This document shows positions 41,277 to 49,558 of a stretch of 64,000 nucleotides of DNA, one piece after another (position 1 is the stretch's first letter; the number at the start of each line of letters is the position of its first letter). Both the position numbers and the translations under genes were made by a program. Where the stretch lies: NCBI GenBank assembly GCA_011799875.1, contig CM022301.1:8885570-8949569 (forward strand), written 5' to 3'. The stretch is from Thinopyrum elongatum. Its lineage: Eukaryota; Streptophyta; Magnoliopsida; Poales; Poaceae. Below the pieces are notes generated by a model, which searched no databases, was not told the origin of the DNA, and was given only the letters and a program-made list of their open reading frames with translations.

Positions 41277-41909
41277 TTTGCACTAGTCCTGTACTGTTGA
41301 TTCCTTGGACTGATGAGCAGAGGTCGCCGAGGAGGCAGAGTTGCACAGGAACGGGATTGTCCAGATCTTCGGCCCGGCGTCGAACAGCTCAGCAGAATAC
41401 GGATTGCATTTCTGGAAAAAGAAAGAATGACATGCAAGTTAGATTCGGTAGATCGGCTGCCAGGTTCATGAACAAGTTGTTGGTGATTCAATTACTTGGT
41501 TTTTAAAGCAAATAAATCCTATATCTTTTTCAAGTAGAAAGGTCTCTGCTCCTTCGTTCAGTTAGTTACTACCATGTACTCGTAGACGTTGGCGGCTTGG
41601 AGCTGGTCCCGCAGGGCCTTGTCGGCGGCGGCGGCGCAGCAGGTGGCGCCGGCGTAGCCGCAGAAGGCGAGCGTCCCGTTGAGCGGCAGCGGCGCCCCTG
41701 ATTTGAAAGGAGCAGAGCAGGAAAACAAGAAGACACATGTAAGTAGAGCAGAAGCCGATGCTGAGCGGCGACGGTGTGCTGGGTACTAGACTCTGACTGG
41801 CGTCGGTGCAGAGCGGGAAGGCGCGGCAGGCAGGGAAGAAGCAGCAGAGCAAGATCAGGCAGCAGCAGCGGAGGAGGATGCCGCGGCCAGCGGCAGTCGG
41901 CGTCGGCAT
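41277..41909 (-). pseudogene. HIPL1: HIPL1 (hedgehog-interacting-like protein) 5' exons, fused to NPF
   Basis: Exon 1 (41798-41909) encodes a signal peptide and FPLCTDA (MPTPTAAGRGILLRCCCLIL start). Spliced at A/GTCAGAG to exon 2 (41573-41697) it gives DARAPLPLNGTLAFCGYAGA, TCCAAAADKALRDQLQAANV. Exon 3 starts at 41411 after TTTCCAG with KCNPYSAELFDAGPKIWTIP, FLCNSASSATSAHQSKESTV QD, a TAG, and CKLV. The phases of all three exons agree. This is the cysteine-rich folate-receptor-like N-terminal part of plant HIPL1, a secreted or GPI-anchored protein. Between exons 2 and 3 about 20 family residues are missing, and after CKLV the sequence jumps to an NPF transporter. Confidence 0.7.
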
Positions 41910-42047
41910 CCGTGGACCGTGGCGGATGTGGGAGCTGGAAGGAGGAGGCAGGAAGCTGCTCTCTGGCTGTGGCTGGGATCAGTCCATGTGCGATGAGACT
42001 AGTATACAAGTGTTTCCCTTTCTTATTGCAGCTGTGCTGAGCTTGCT

Positions 42048-42055
42048 CAAGTGAG
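42048..42055 (+). repeat. Possible 8-bp target duplication (left) of the host retroposon
   Basis: CAAGTGAG is repeated at 50996-51003, flanking the interrupted LINE-like element. Confidence 0.5.
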
Positions 42056-42116
42056 TTTTTTTTTTTTTTATGAAACACGGTCCCTTAGGGCGGGACCCAA
42101 TTCATTAAAAAAGGCC

Positions 42117-42125
42117 GAAGAGAAT
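42117..42125 (+). repeat. 9-bp target site duplication (left) of the MULE
   Basis: GAAGAGAAT is repeated exactly at 49550-49558. Confidence 0.95.
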
Positions 42126-42375
42126 GCTAATTTTTTTTAAATAATACATTTTTTTTATTAAATTTCAAAAATATTACGCTAGATGAAAAATTTTCAAAAA
42201 TAATACACCGTCGGGCCGCTGCAGGCCGACTGGGCCCACCAGAGGCAGAGAGCAGCCGGCCAGGCCAGCCCGCTAGCGGCTGTCGTCGCGGGCCGGACCC
42301 TGTCGGCCCGCTGCCGGCCGACAGGGTGCGGGCCCCACGGCGGCTGGCTCCTTCCTCCTTTCTCCTTCCTCCTCT
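42126..42375 (+). repeat. MULE left terminal inverted repeat
   Basis: Pairs with 49290-49549. The outer 95 bp is nearly identical to the other end. The inner GGCCGACTGGGCCC/GGCCGACAGGG part is shorter than on the right, which has extra GGCCGATCGGCC-type repeats. Confidence 0.9.
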
Positions 42376-43110
42376 CTGTTCTTTCTTTCTCCTCTTTCTT
42401 ACAAGAAATGCCTCCAATTTCTACACCAAAATGAGGCGATTTTTTGCGGATTGAGCACCGTGAATGGGTTCTATGTAGTTAGGGGAGCCAAGGGAGACCT
42501 CGATCTACTGATGGGGTAGCTCATGGTGGTCGTGGTGAGCATTTTGTTGGAGCATTTTTTTTGCACATTGGTGGAGGTTGTGGCGGCGGTGGAGGTGGAG
42601 GTGGTGGTGGCGAAGCTGGGGCAGTGTTGTGGAGGTGGTGGAGGTGAAGCTCCGGTAGTTTGATGGAGTTTCCGGCTCCGGTTCCGGTGATTGAAGGCTG
42701 CCGTTCGTCGTTCGCTCGCACGCTTCAAGGGTATATTTCAACACACATTTTATTTTTCGTAGTTGCTCCGGTAATATGTATCGATGTGAAATAAATTATG
42801 TGTTCGATTATTGTTATTTGCTCCGGTAGTATCCGTACTATATGTGGATGTCAAATATTTAGGTGTGTCAGTATTTGGAGTTGCTCCGGTAATATCTGTA
42901 ATATATGTAGATGTCAAATATTTAAATCTGTCAATATTTGTAGTTGTTCCGGCAAATATTTGTAATATATTTGTAGGTGTGTGAATTTTTTTAGTTGCTC
43001 CGTTAATATTCAGTAATATATATACATGTCAAATATTTAGTAGTGCGGATATTTAAAGTTGTTGCTTAATACTTGTCTGTCATTGTTGGAAAAAAATTAG
43101 GTGAGCCGAG
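42376..43110 (+). promoter_or_regulatory. MULE transposase 5' region with degenerate tandem repeats
   Basis: Includes a (GGT/GGA)n-rich stretch at 42560-42650 and about four diverged units of roughly 70 bp at 42755-43060 sharing GTAGTTGCTCCGGTAATAT and GATGTCAAATATTTA. It presumably contains the transposase promoter and leader, but a specific TATA box could not be fixed. Confidence 0.5.
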
Positions 43111-45893
43111 ATGTCTGATGTAGTGACGTTCAAATTTTACTACGGTCCTGGTACTGTCCAAACAACTGACATGGGAGCTGATCTGAGTGAATTTACACAC
43201 ATAGAGGTGACAATGAGCGCACCTCAAACATGGTCTGTCAGTCAGTTGAAAGAATGGATTACAGGAAGTTTAGGGCTTGATACAGAAACACACACCGTCG
43301 GTGTTCATGCATTGTGGACACGGTCAAGTTCAATAATTTACTTTTATTTGAGGCCAATAGAGCGAGACTCCGAGTGGGTGCGGTGGTTACAAGGTAGCGA
43401 ACGCAGGGGATGCAATCCTATTGCCTTAGTGCTTCCCGTCGTGAAGGAGGTCACTGCACATGAAGACGAGGGTGGCTACGATCCTGGGCAGAGCAGTGGA
43501 GGGAGGCAGTTATCTAGTCAAATGCTGGAGATGATGGTTACGAACCAGGGCAGAGTAATCAGGTAGAAGGAGGAAATGCCGATGGTGATTACAGTGGCGA
43601 GGTGGACGCTGACGAGGTAGATGGGCACATGCAGGACCTGATGGAAGAAGAAGACACCGATGTTGATAGGGGTCATGCCGATGATTCTGACGAGTCGGAT
43701 GAAGATGAAAATGCAGAGGAGGTCCCGAATCCTGCATCATGGAATCATGATTTCTCATCTGCAATGATGGTGAACGATGGACATGATTCTGCCTGGCAAT
43801 ATCACCAGAACAATATTGCGACGGGTGCTATGTATCCCAACAAGGAAGCTCTTAAGGATGCAATAATAAATTGGGCAATGTCAACGCAAAGGGTTTTCAC
43901 AGCTCAGGTGTCAAGTCAGAAATACCTGACAATGGTATGCAAGAACACAGATTGTCCCGCCGGGGTGCACGGCTATCTCCCTAAGTATGGCACAAGTTGG
44001 GTGATCAGCGACTTAGTGAATCACACTTGTCTTATTCCCTGCATCCCTCAAGATCATGCCAACCTTTCATCGACGCTTATTGCTCGGTTGTTTTACGATG
44101 AGATAGTGGAGGGCAAAGCTATGGAAGTGAAGGCAATCCAGACAAAAGTCTTCGCCAGGTTGAAGTACAGAATTTCTTATGGCAAGGCTTGAAGGGCTAA
44201 GCATGCGGCGCTTGAGAGGAGATTTGGTTCTTATTTTGATGCATATGACTCTGTTTTCCAGCTCCTCGACACACTGCAGCAGCGGAATCCAGGCACCTAT
44301 ATCGATATCCAAGACCTCTTCATGCCAGAATTCCCAACTGTGAGGGTGCTGCATCGTCTCTTCTTCTCTTTTGGTGTATGCATCGAAGCTTTCAGGCATT
44401 GCCGACCGGTGATATGTGTAGATGGTACTTTTCTCACTGGCAAGTACAAGGGTCAGATCCTAACAGCCATAGGTCAAGACGGCCAAAATCAAGTTGTCCC
44501 ACTCGCATTTGCTTTTGTGGAGAGTGAGAACATTGAAAGTTGGACATGGTTCTTCAGGCAGTTGAAAATATCAGTTGTGAAGGAGAAGCCCAATGTGTGC
44601 ATCCTTCATGATAGGCATGCAGGTATACTCAGTGCGATAAGGACACTAACAAACCCAGGCCCTGAGGAACAAACTCCATGGCAGGACTTGCAGAGCCGTT
44701 GGTGCATGCGCCATCTGGGGGCTAATTTCTTCTCGCAGTTTAGAAATAAGAGCCTGATGAATTTGTTCAAAAAACTCTGCAAGCAGAACCAGTCATGGAA
44801 GTACAATTTGATACGTGGCAGACTTAATGTGTGCACGAAGAGACACGTTAGGGACAGAAAAGCTGCAAGAGATGCAGCGGTGAGGGCACATATTGAAGCA
44901 GTAGCTGCACAGTTGGCAACAGGATCAGCGGCCGTGGAGGAGGAGCCTGTTGGGTTATGTGACCTGACAGGCTTTGACCCACCTGGTACTAGGAGAAGGC
45001 TCGGAAGGTCGATTAAAACCTTCGAGCAGTGGATTGAGCATGAGCCTCTGGAGAGGTGGTCTTTGCTACATGACACACATGGAGCAAGGTATGGTGTCAT
45101 GACAACCAACCTCGCGGAAACATACAACTTTGTCCTCAGAGGAAACCGGGCTTTGCCACTTACAGCCATCGTTGAGGGTATTTTCTATGGCACCGTGAAG
45201 TATTTCAGAGATAGACGTCAAAAAGCAGAGCAGCATATGTTGAACAACCCGAATACACGTTACTGTGAAAGAGTGATGAAGTACATGGACAACAAGATGC
45301 AAAAAGCTAGGTCACACACTGTAGTCGCCATCGGTAATCAAGAGAGAAGGTTTGAGGTCCGCTTAGTCAACAACAAATTCGGATGTGCAAATGAGTTGAG
45401 GACGCATGAGGTGAAAATTGGAAATGAAGCCTGGCCAACTTGTGAGTGCACATGCAACAAACCGAAATTGTTTCACCTACCTTGCTCACATGTACTTGCT
45501 GCTTGCGGGCAGCTTGGAATGGACGCAATATCGTTTGTGTCTCCATTTTTTCTGAAAGAGTCTGTCCTCAATACCTGGACAGGTGAGCTGATGGGTTTTC
45601 GATCAATGGGTAACTTCAACAACGTCAACCCCGCTGAAAGGCGTTACATTCCAAACCCAGAGCATATGCATACAAGTAGAGGTAGACGGCAGTGTCAGCG
45701 CATCCGGAATGATATGGATGAATCTGAAGCAGGAGGTCCGACTAGGCAATGCATTCTATGCAATGAATTTGGCCATAGGGACACTAATTGTCCCACTTTC
45801 GTCACTGCTAGTGGTACTGGTCGTGGACGAGGCAACCGGGGACGAAGAGGAGGTAGAGGAGGTAGAGGAGTAAGAGGGAGAGGAAGAAGCTAA
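43111..45893 (+). CDS. mudrA-like: MULE transposase (MURA type), one nonsense codon and one frameshift
   Basis: The start at 43111 gives MSDVVTFKFYYGPGTVQTTD, the usual N-terminus of this MULE class. An acidic linker (EEEDTDVDRGHADDSDESDE) follows. The MuDR N-terminal DNA-binding region comes next (MYPNKEALKDAIINWAMSTQ, CKNTDCPAGVHGYL, VNHTC), then the MULE DDE domain with ICVDGTFLTGKYKGQ (Asp), VCILHDRHAGI (Asp) and TTNLAETYNFVLRG (Glu). A SWIM finger (CECTCNKP..LPCSHVLAACG), a CCHC knuckle (CILCNEFGHRDTNC) and an RGG-rich tail complete it. A frameshift between 43518 and 43566 separates the first 140 residues from the rest. A single TGA at 44190-44192 replaces the Trp expected in SYGKAWRAK. 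From 44193 the same frame is open to the end, so the gene is only slightly decayed. Confidence 0.92.
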
Positions 45894-45904
45894 GCTAGCA
45901 GTAC

Positions 45905-46070
45905 TATGTTATAAATTTGTATTAGTGTGGCACCATGTTCTGAATTTGTATTAAGTGTGGCACTATGTTCTGAATTTGTATTAAGTGTGGCACTATGTTC
46001 TGAATTTGTATTAAGTGTGGCAACTATGTTTGAAATTTGTATTAAGTGTCGCACTATGTTATGAATTCAA
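45905..46070 (+). repeat. 30-bp tandem repeats in the transposase 3' region
   Basis: About five to six units of GAATTTGTATTAAGTGTGGC plus ACTATGTTCT begin directly after the transposase stop codon. They lie between the transposase and the next + strand gene. Confidence 0.9.
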
Positions 46071-46098
46071 TGAATTCAATCTCTATTTGCGGCGTTAC

Positions 46099-47057
46099 AT
46101 GAACGCAACACGGTTACGCATCATTGAGCACTCTCACCCAGAGGAGATACCTGACCCTACTCCGTCGGATATGTACCCGAGCTATGATACTTCGGGCTCT
46201 AGGCAGTACGCGGTAAGATATATTTTCTTTAAGTAAAGTTGTGACATACTTTGACGTGCATACTTAATAATGGTCATGAAAATTTTCAGGCTCGCTTGAC
46301 ACACGAACTATACGACGTGACCACCTCTGGACGATCACTGTCGTCTGGACCTCTTCTTCAACACTGGCCTGTGGTATAGCCCTTCTTGGAACGCATGCAG
46401 AACAAGATACGGGCTGTCTACGAGGCTATCACGTGCACCCGGAGATGCGACGTTGTTCAGCACCAGCACCAGCAGCAGCAGCCGCCACGTCACTCCACGC
46501 ACCGACAGCAGCCACGTCTACGTCTAGCACATCAGCCGACGTCGAGGCCACCCCCTCCTGACCAACCTGGCAGTTCGACGTGGCAGCACCCACAGCACTA
46601 TGGTCCCACGTCAAGCTTCGTGTTTTCTCCACAGCAGCAGGGTCACTCGTCGAGCTTCGTATTTCAGCCAGAGCGGCCGTCACAGCCAGCAGGTATGTCT
46701 CTTCATATTTATTGTTTTCAATATTAGTTGAGGCGACCTCATTCTTCATGACTTAACGTTCATCGTGCAGGAGCCTACGGATATGATGCGTCTATGTCGG
46801 CATCACATGATACGTGGGGGAGTGATCAACATCCTGAGGACAACATACATGCTCAGATGTCGCAGCACACCGAGTGGATGAACATGTTCTCAACTCCTCC
46901 ACCAGATCCCACACAGCCCACACAGCCCACGCAAGACACACAGTATGGCGAGGACGGGTCTTGGATTCCTCTTCGTAACGTTCGGCCACCGAACAGGTAT
47001 GAGTGGTCGACGCCCCCTCCACCACAGCCACGCCGCGGACGAGCACGACGTGGCTGA
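46099..47057 (+). CDS. MULE second + strand gene, PMD-like C-terminal protein, one stop
   Basis: Three exons with good GT-AG borders and matching phases: 46099-46212, 46290-46690 and 46771-47057. They encode MNATRLRIIEHSHPEEIPDP, then ARLTHELYDVTTSGRSLSSG, PLLQHWPVV, a TAG where Gln is likely, PFLERMQNKIRAVYEAITCT and RR. A long Gln/Pro-rich low-complexity part with FVFSPQQQGHSSSFVF follows, then a C-terminus ending RPPNRYEWSTPPPPQPRRGR. A YLRRY before the Met suggests that coding could extend upstream. The YLRRYMNATR..LTHELYD style resembles the C-terminal part of plant mobile domain (PMD/MAIL1-like) proteins, which are often carried by transposons. The PMD core is not present. Confidence 0.5.
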
Positions 47058-47059
47058 TA

Positions 47060-47180
47060 CTTATGTATGCGAGGGACGTATTTGTATGTGAGAGACATAT
47101 TTCTACCTATGTATGCGAGAGACATATTTCGACCTATGTATGCGAGACACATATTTCGACCTATGTATGCGAGAGACATA
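47060..47180 (+). repeat. 30-bp tandem repeats after the second gene
   Basis: About four units of ACCTATGTATGCGAGAGACA plus TATTTCG directly follow the second gene. They are unrelated in sequence to the repeats after the transposase but have the same period. Confidence 0.9.
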
Positions 47181-47378
47181 TTACTATAAATTCGCATTGT
47201 TATTCGAGTTACATTTCCACACTGACTGAAATAAGATACATTAAACTTTTGAAATTAAGATGCATCGAAAATAACATGCATAAAATAAGATACATAAAAG
47301 AAGATACATAAAAATTAACATGTTCAAATTAAGATACAACTTGCTGCAATACGAATTTTAGGATACAATAACATAAAT
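47181..47378. other. AT-rich convergence region of the MULE genes
   Basis: Contains several AAGATACATAAA-type words. It lies between the + strand and - strand genes and probably provides 3' ends for both. Confidence 0.4.
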
Positions 47379-47558
47379 CTACTGAGTTTCGAATGACAAG
47401 TTCATCACAAAATCGTCTTCCTTCAACCCTTGCTTCAACATGAATTTAGTCTTTAACCAATCAAAAGTGACGTCCACTTCACTAACTTGCACAACACTTT
47501 GAGGAAAGCCTTGGACATGAACAATAGGGCTAAGCACCCACTGAGTACCCTTAGCCAT
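47379..47558 (-). CDS. MULE small accessory protein 1 (- strand)
   Basis: The ATG at 47558 directly follows a splice acceptor (GTTGCAG), and 59 codons run to TGA or TAG-type termination at 47379: MAKGTQWVLSPIVHVQGFPQ, SVVQVSEVDVTFDWLKTKFM, LKQGLKEDDFVMNLSFETQ. A 5' non-coding exon would begin after the TATA box at 47801-47808 and end near 47720 at AACGAGAAG/GTAAAT. The promoter is duplicated in front of accessory gene 2. No known domain was recognised. The convergent position recalls mudrB in maize MuDR, but no sequence similarity is claimed. Confidence 0.5.
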   Translation of the reverse strand: MAKGTQWVLSPIVHVQGFPQSVVQVSEVDVTFDWLKTKFMLKQGLKEDDFVMNLSFETQ

Positions 47559-47685
47559 CTGCAACACACAAATCCCACTCAAATCCCACTGAGCACCTAA
47601 CTTACTCCTTGAGCATAACCACTAGGACAAAGAAAACTAGGGTTTGCAAATAACTATGATACATTAAGCCAACCAAATAATGGGC

Positions 47686-47703
47686 GGGGGGGGGGGGGGG
47701 GGG
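47686..47703 (+). repeat. 18-base G-run
   Basis: Uninterrupted G-run in the probable intron of accessory gene 1. Confidence 0.9.
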
Positions 47704-47773
47704 CGTGGATTTGATTTACCTTCTCGTTTGGAAATGCCTTCGATCCAACGGTGAAACGAGACTACACTAGACT

Positions 47774-47816
47774 GCTTACCCACGTTACTTGCCGAGGGTG
47801 TTTTATAGGTTGAGAG
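47774..47816 (-). promoter_or_regulatory. TATA promoter of MULE accessory gene 1
   Basis: On the - strand TCAACCTATAAAAC (TATA at 47801-47808) is followed by GTAACGTGGGTAAGCAG. The same TCAACCTATAAAAC...GGTAAGCAG arrangement is at 48671-48713. Confidence 0.6.
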
Positions 47817-47829
47817 CACAAAGAAAGGC

Positions 47830-48115
47830 GGGAGGGAGACACTGCCGGGAAGTAGAGAGTGAGAAAAAATGGCGGGAACTTGATAGCGGGAAAAAATGGC
47901 GGGAATTAAGAAAGCGGGAAAATTGTGGCGGGAACATATGGCGGGAACTACCGAAGCGGGAAATTATGGCGGGAACTACCGAAGCGGGAAAATATGGCGA
48001 GAACTAGAGAGCGGGAAAATATGGCGGGAACTACCGAAGCGGGAAAATATGGCGGGAACTACCGAAGCGGGAAAATATAGCGGGAAGTAGAGAGCGGGAT
48101 AATATGGCGCGAGGG
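47830..48115. promoter_or_regulatory. GGCGGGAA array 1 (E2F-site-like), 28-bp unit
   Basis: About nine degenerate units of ATGGCGGGAACTACCGAAGC plus GGGAAAAT. By eye there are about 17 GCGGGA cores, at least seven of them GCGGGAAA, which is TTTCCCGC on the - strand, the plant E2F consensus. The array lies immediately upstream of the TATA box of accessory gene 1. The regulatory role is inferred, not shown. Confidence 0.65.
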
Positions 48116-48195
48116 AAACACAGCAAGATACAACATAATGCTCCTACAATTAAGATACAAGTACATCTGAATTAAAAAATACAACTTACAAACTA

Positions 48196-48650
48196 CATGA
48201 AGGCATCATCGTCATCCTCCGTCGATGCAGCACTCTTGCCCTTCGACGATGCGGCACTCTTGGCCTTCGACGATGTGGCACTCTTGGCCTTCGACGATGC
48301 GGTACTCTTGCCCTTGGTGCTCGGCATGAAAATATCGTCTTCATCCTCGCTGTCTTGGGTCCATAAATAAGTATGTTCTGCTGCAACATTTAGGAATACT
48401 TCACCCTTATGTTGTTGCTTCTTTCACCTTCCTTGCAACCTCAGAAGTTCTTTTTGTATCTCCTCAAAAGTCCTTGCAGGCCACCCACACCTACTTAATG
48501 CGTGAGCCACTCATTTAGTAAGGTGTCACTACTGAGGAGTTCGTCCCATGGAACTATCCTATTGTCTATCTTGAAATCAAAGGCTAAGCTAAGAAGACAT
48601 TCGGATATACTAGGGTGAAAAGAACTACGATCGAAAGGATAACCGGACAT
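48196..48650 (-). CDS. MULE small accessory protein 2 (- strand), frameshifted
   Basis: The ATG at 48650 opens MSGYPFDRSSFHPSISECLL, SLAFDFKIDNRIVPWDELLS, SDTLLNEWLTH and then a stop. In another frame the sequence continues HALSRCGWPARTFEEIQKEL, LRLQGR, and after a further frame change AAEHTYLWTQDSEDEDDIFM, PSTKGKSTASSKAKS repeats and DDDDAFM with a stop at 48196. The native protein would be about 150 residues with an acidic/Ser-Lys repeat tail of nuclear-protein character. The family was not recognised. It has its own TATA box and GGCGGGAA array upstream. Confidence 0.45.
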
Positions 48651-48670
48651 CTTGACGAGGTTTAGCTGGC

Positions 48671-48713
48671 CTGCTTACCCTCCTTAGTGTGGAGGGGGTT
48701 TTATAGGTTGAGA
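48671..48713 (-). promoter_or_regulatory. TATA promoter of MULE accessory gene 2
   Basis: CTCAACCTATAAAAC on the - strand (TATA at 48699-48706), 49 bp before the ATG at 48650. It duplicates the promoter at 47774-47816. Confidence 0.6.
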
Positions 48714-48714
48714 A

Positions 48715-49260
48715 GAGAAGATGGCGGGAAAGAAGATGGCGGGAAAGAAAAAGACGGGAAAGAAAAAGGCGAAAAGAATATTGGCGGCAACGAAAATGGC
48801 GGGAAAGAAAAAGGCGGGAACAATATTGACGACAACGAAAATGGCGGGAAAGAAAAAAGGCGGGAACAATATTGGCGGCAACGAAAATGGCGGGAAAGAA
48901 AAAGGCGACAACAATATTGGCGGCAACGAAAATGGCGGGAAAGAAAAAGGCAGGAACAATATTGGCGGCAACGAAAATGGCGGGAAAGAAAAATACGGGA
49001 ACATTATTGGCGGCAACAAAAATGGCGGGAAAGAAAAATGCGAGAACAATATTGACGGCAACGATAATGGCGGGAAAGAAAAAGGTGGGAACAATATTGG
49101 CGGCAACGAAAATGGCGGGAAAGAAATAGGCGGGAACAATATTGGCGGCAAAAAAAAGCGCGAAAAATTATTTGTGGCAAAGAAAAACGTGAAAAATAAA
49201 ATGGCGGGAACAATACTGGCGGCAACGAAAATGGCGGGAAGAATTTTGGCAGCAAAAAAA
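48715..49260. promoter_or_regulatory. GGCGGGAA array 2 (E2F-site-like), 45-bp unit
   Basis: About eleven units with a 45-bp period (for example AACAATATTGGCGGCAACGA at about 48865, 48910 and 48955). Each carries AATGGCGGGAAAGAAAAAGG and a second GGCGGGAA. At least eight copies are GGCGGGAAA, which is TTTCCCGCC on the - strand. The array abuts the TATA box of accessory gene 2. The Lys/Gly-rich ORF read through it on the + strand is a product of the repeat, not a gene. Confidence 0.65.
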
Positions 49261-49289
49261 AGGAGAAAGGAGAAGGAGGGAGAAAGGAG

Positions 49290-49549
49290 GAAGCAGCTGG
49301 AGCACCTGTCGGCCTGCAGCTGGCCGATCGGCCTGCAGCGGGCCGACAGGATCCCGGCCGCGCCGACAGTCGCGAGCGGCCAGGCCAGTCGGCCTATGAT
49401 GGGCCCAGTCGGCCTGCTGTGGGGCGATCGGCCTGCTGTGGGCCAATCGGCCTGCAACGGCCCGACGGTGTATTATTTTTGAAAAAATTTCATCTAGCGT
49501 AATATTTTTGAAATTTAATAAAAAAAATATATTATTTAAAAAAAATAGC
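49290..49549 (-). repeat. MULE right terminal inverted repeat
   Basis: Reverse complement of 42126-42375 with additional GGCCGATCGGCC/GGCCTGCAGC repeats in its inner half. Confidence 0.9.
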
Positions 49550-49558
49550 GAAGAGAAT
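49550..49558 (+). repeat. 9-bp target site duplication (right) of the MULE
   Basis: GAAGAGAAT, identical to 42117-42125. Confidence 0.95.

Larger units (their letters stand above)
42126..49549 (+). mobile_element. Mutator-like element (MULE), near-complete autonomous type, 7.4 kb
   Basis: Terminal inverted repeats of about 250 bp: left 42126-42375, and right 49290-49549 on the - strand. Each begins GCTAWTTTTTTTTAAATAAT, continues with TTTCAAAAATATTACGCTAG and CACCGTCGGGCCG, and contains GGCCGA/TCGGCC repeats. An exact 9-bp duplication flanks it. Inside, in order: a MURA-type transposase (+, 43111-45893), a PMD-like C-terminal gene (+, 46099-47057), and two small convergent genes (-, 47379-47558 and 48196-48650), each next to a TATA promoter and a GGCGGGAA array. 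One nonsense codon and one frameshift inactivate the transposase as written. Confidence 0.95.

Noticed and set aside
44606..45169. 187-aa - strand ORF
   Set aside because: Antisense shadow of the MULE transposase.
47060..47180. Regular 30-bp repeats resembling a CRISPR array
   Set aside because: Units are contiguous with no unique spacers, and this is plant nuclear DNA. Ordinary tandem repeat.
48721..49482. 253-aa Lys/Gly-rich + strand ORF
   Set aside because: It is the translation of the 45-bp GGCGGGAAAG repeat array and lies antisense to the MULE accessory gene promoter. No protein evidence.
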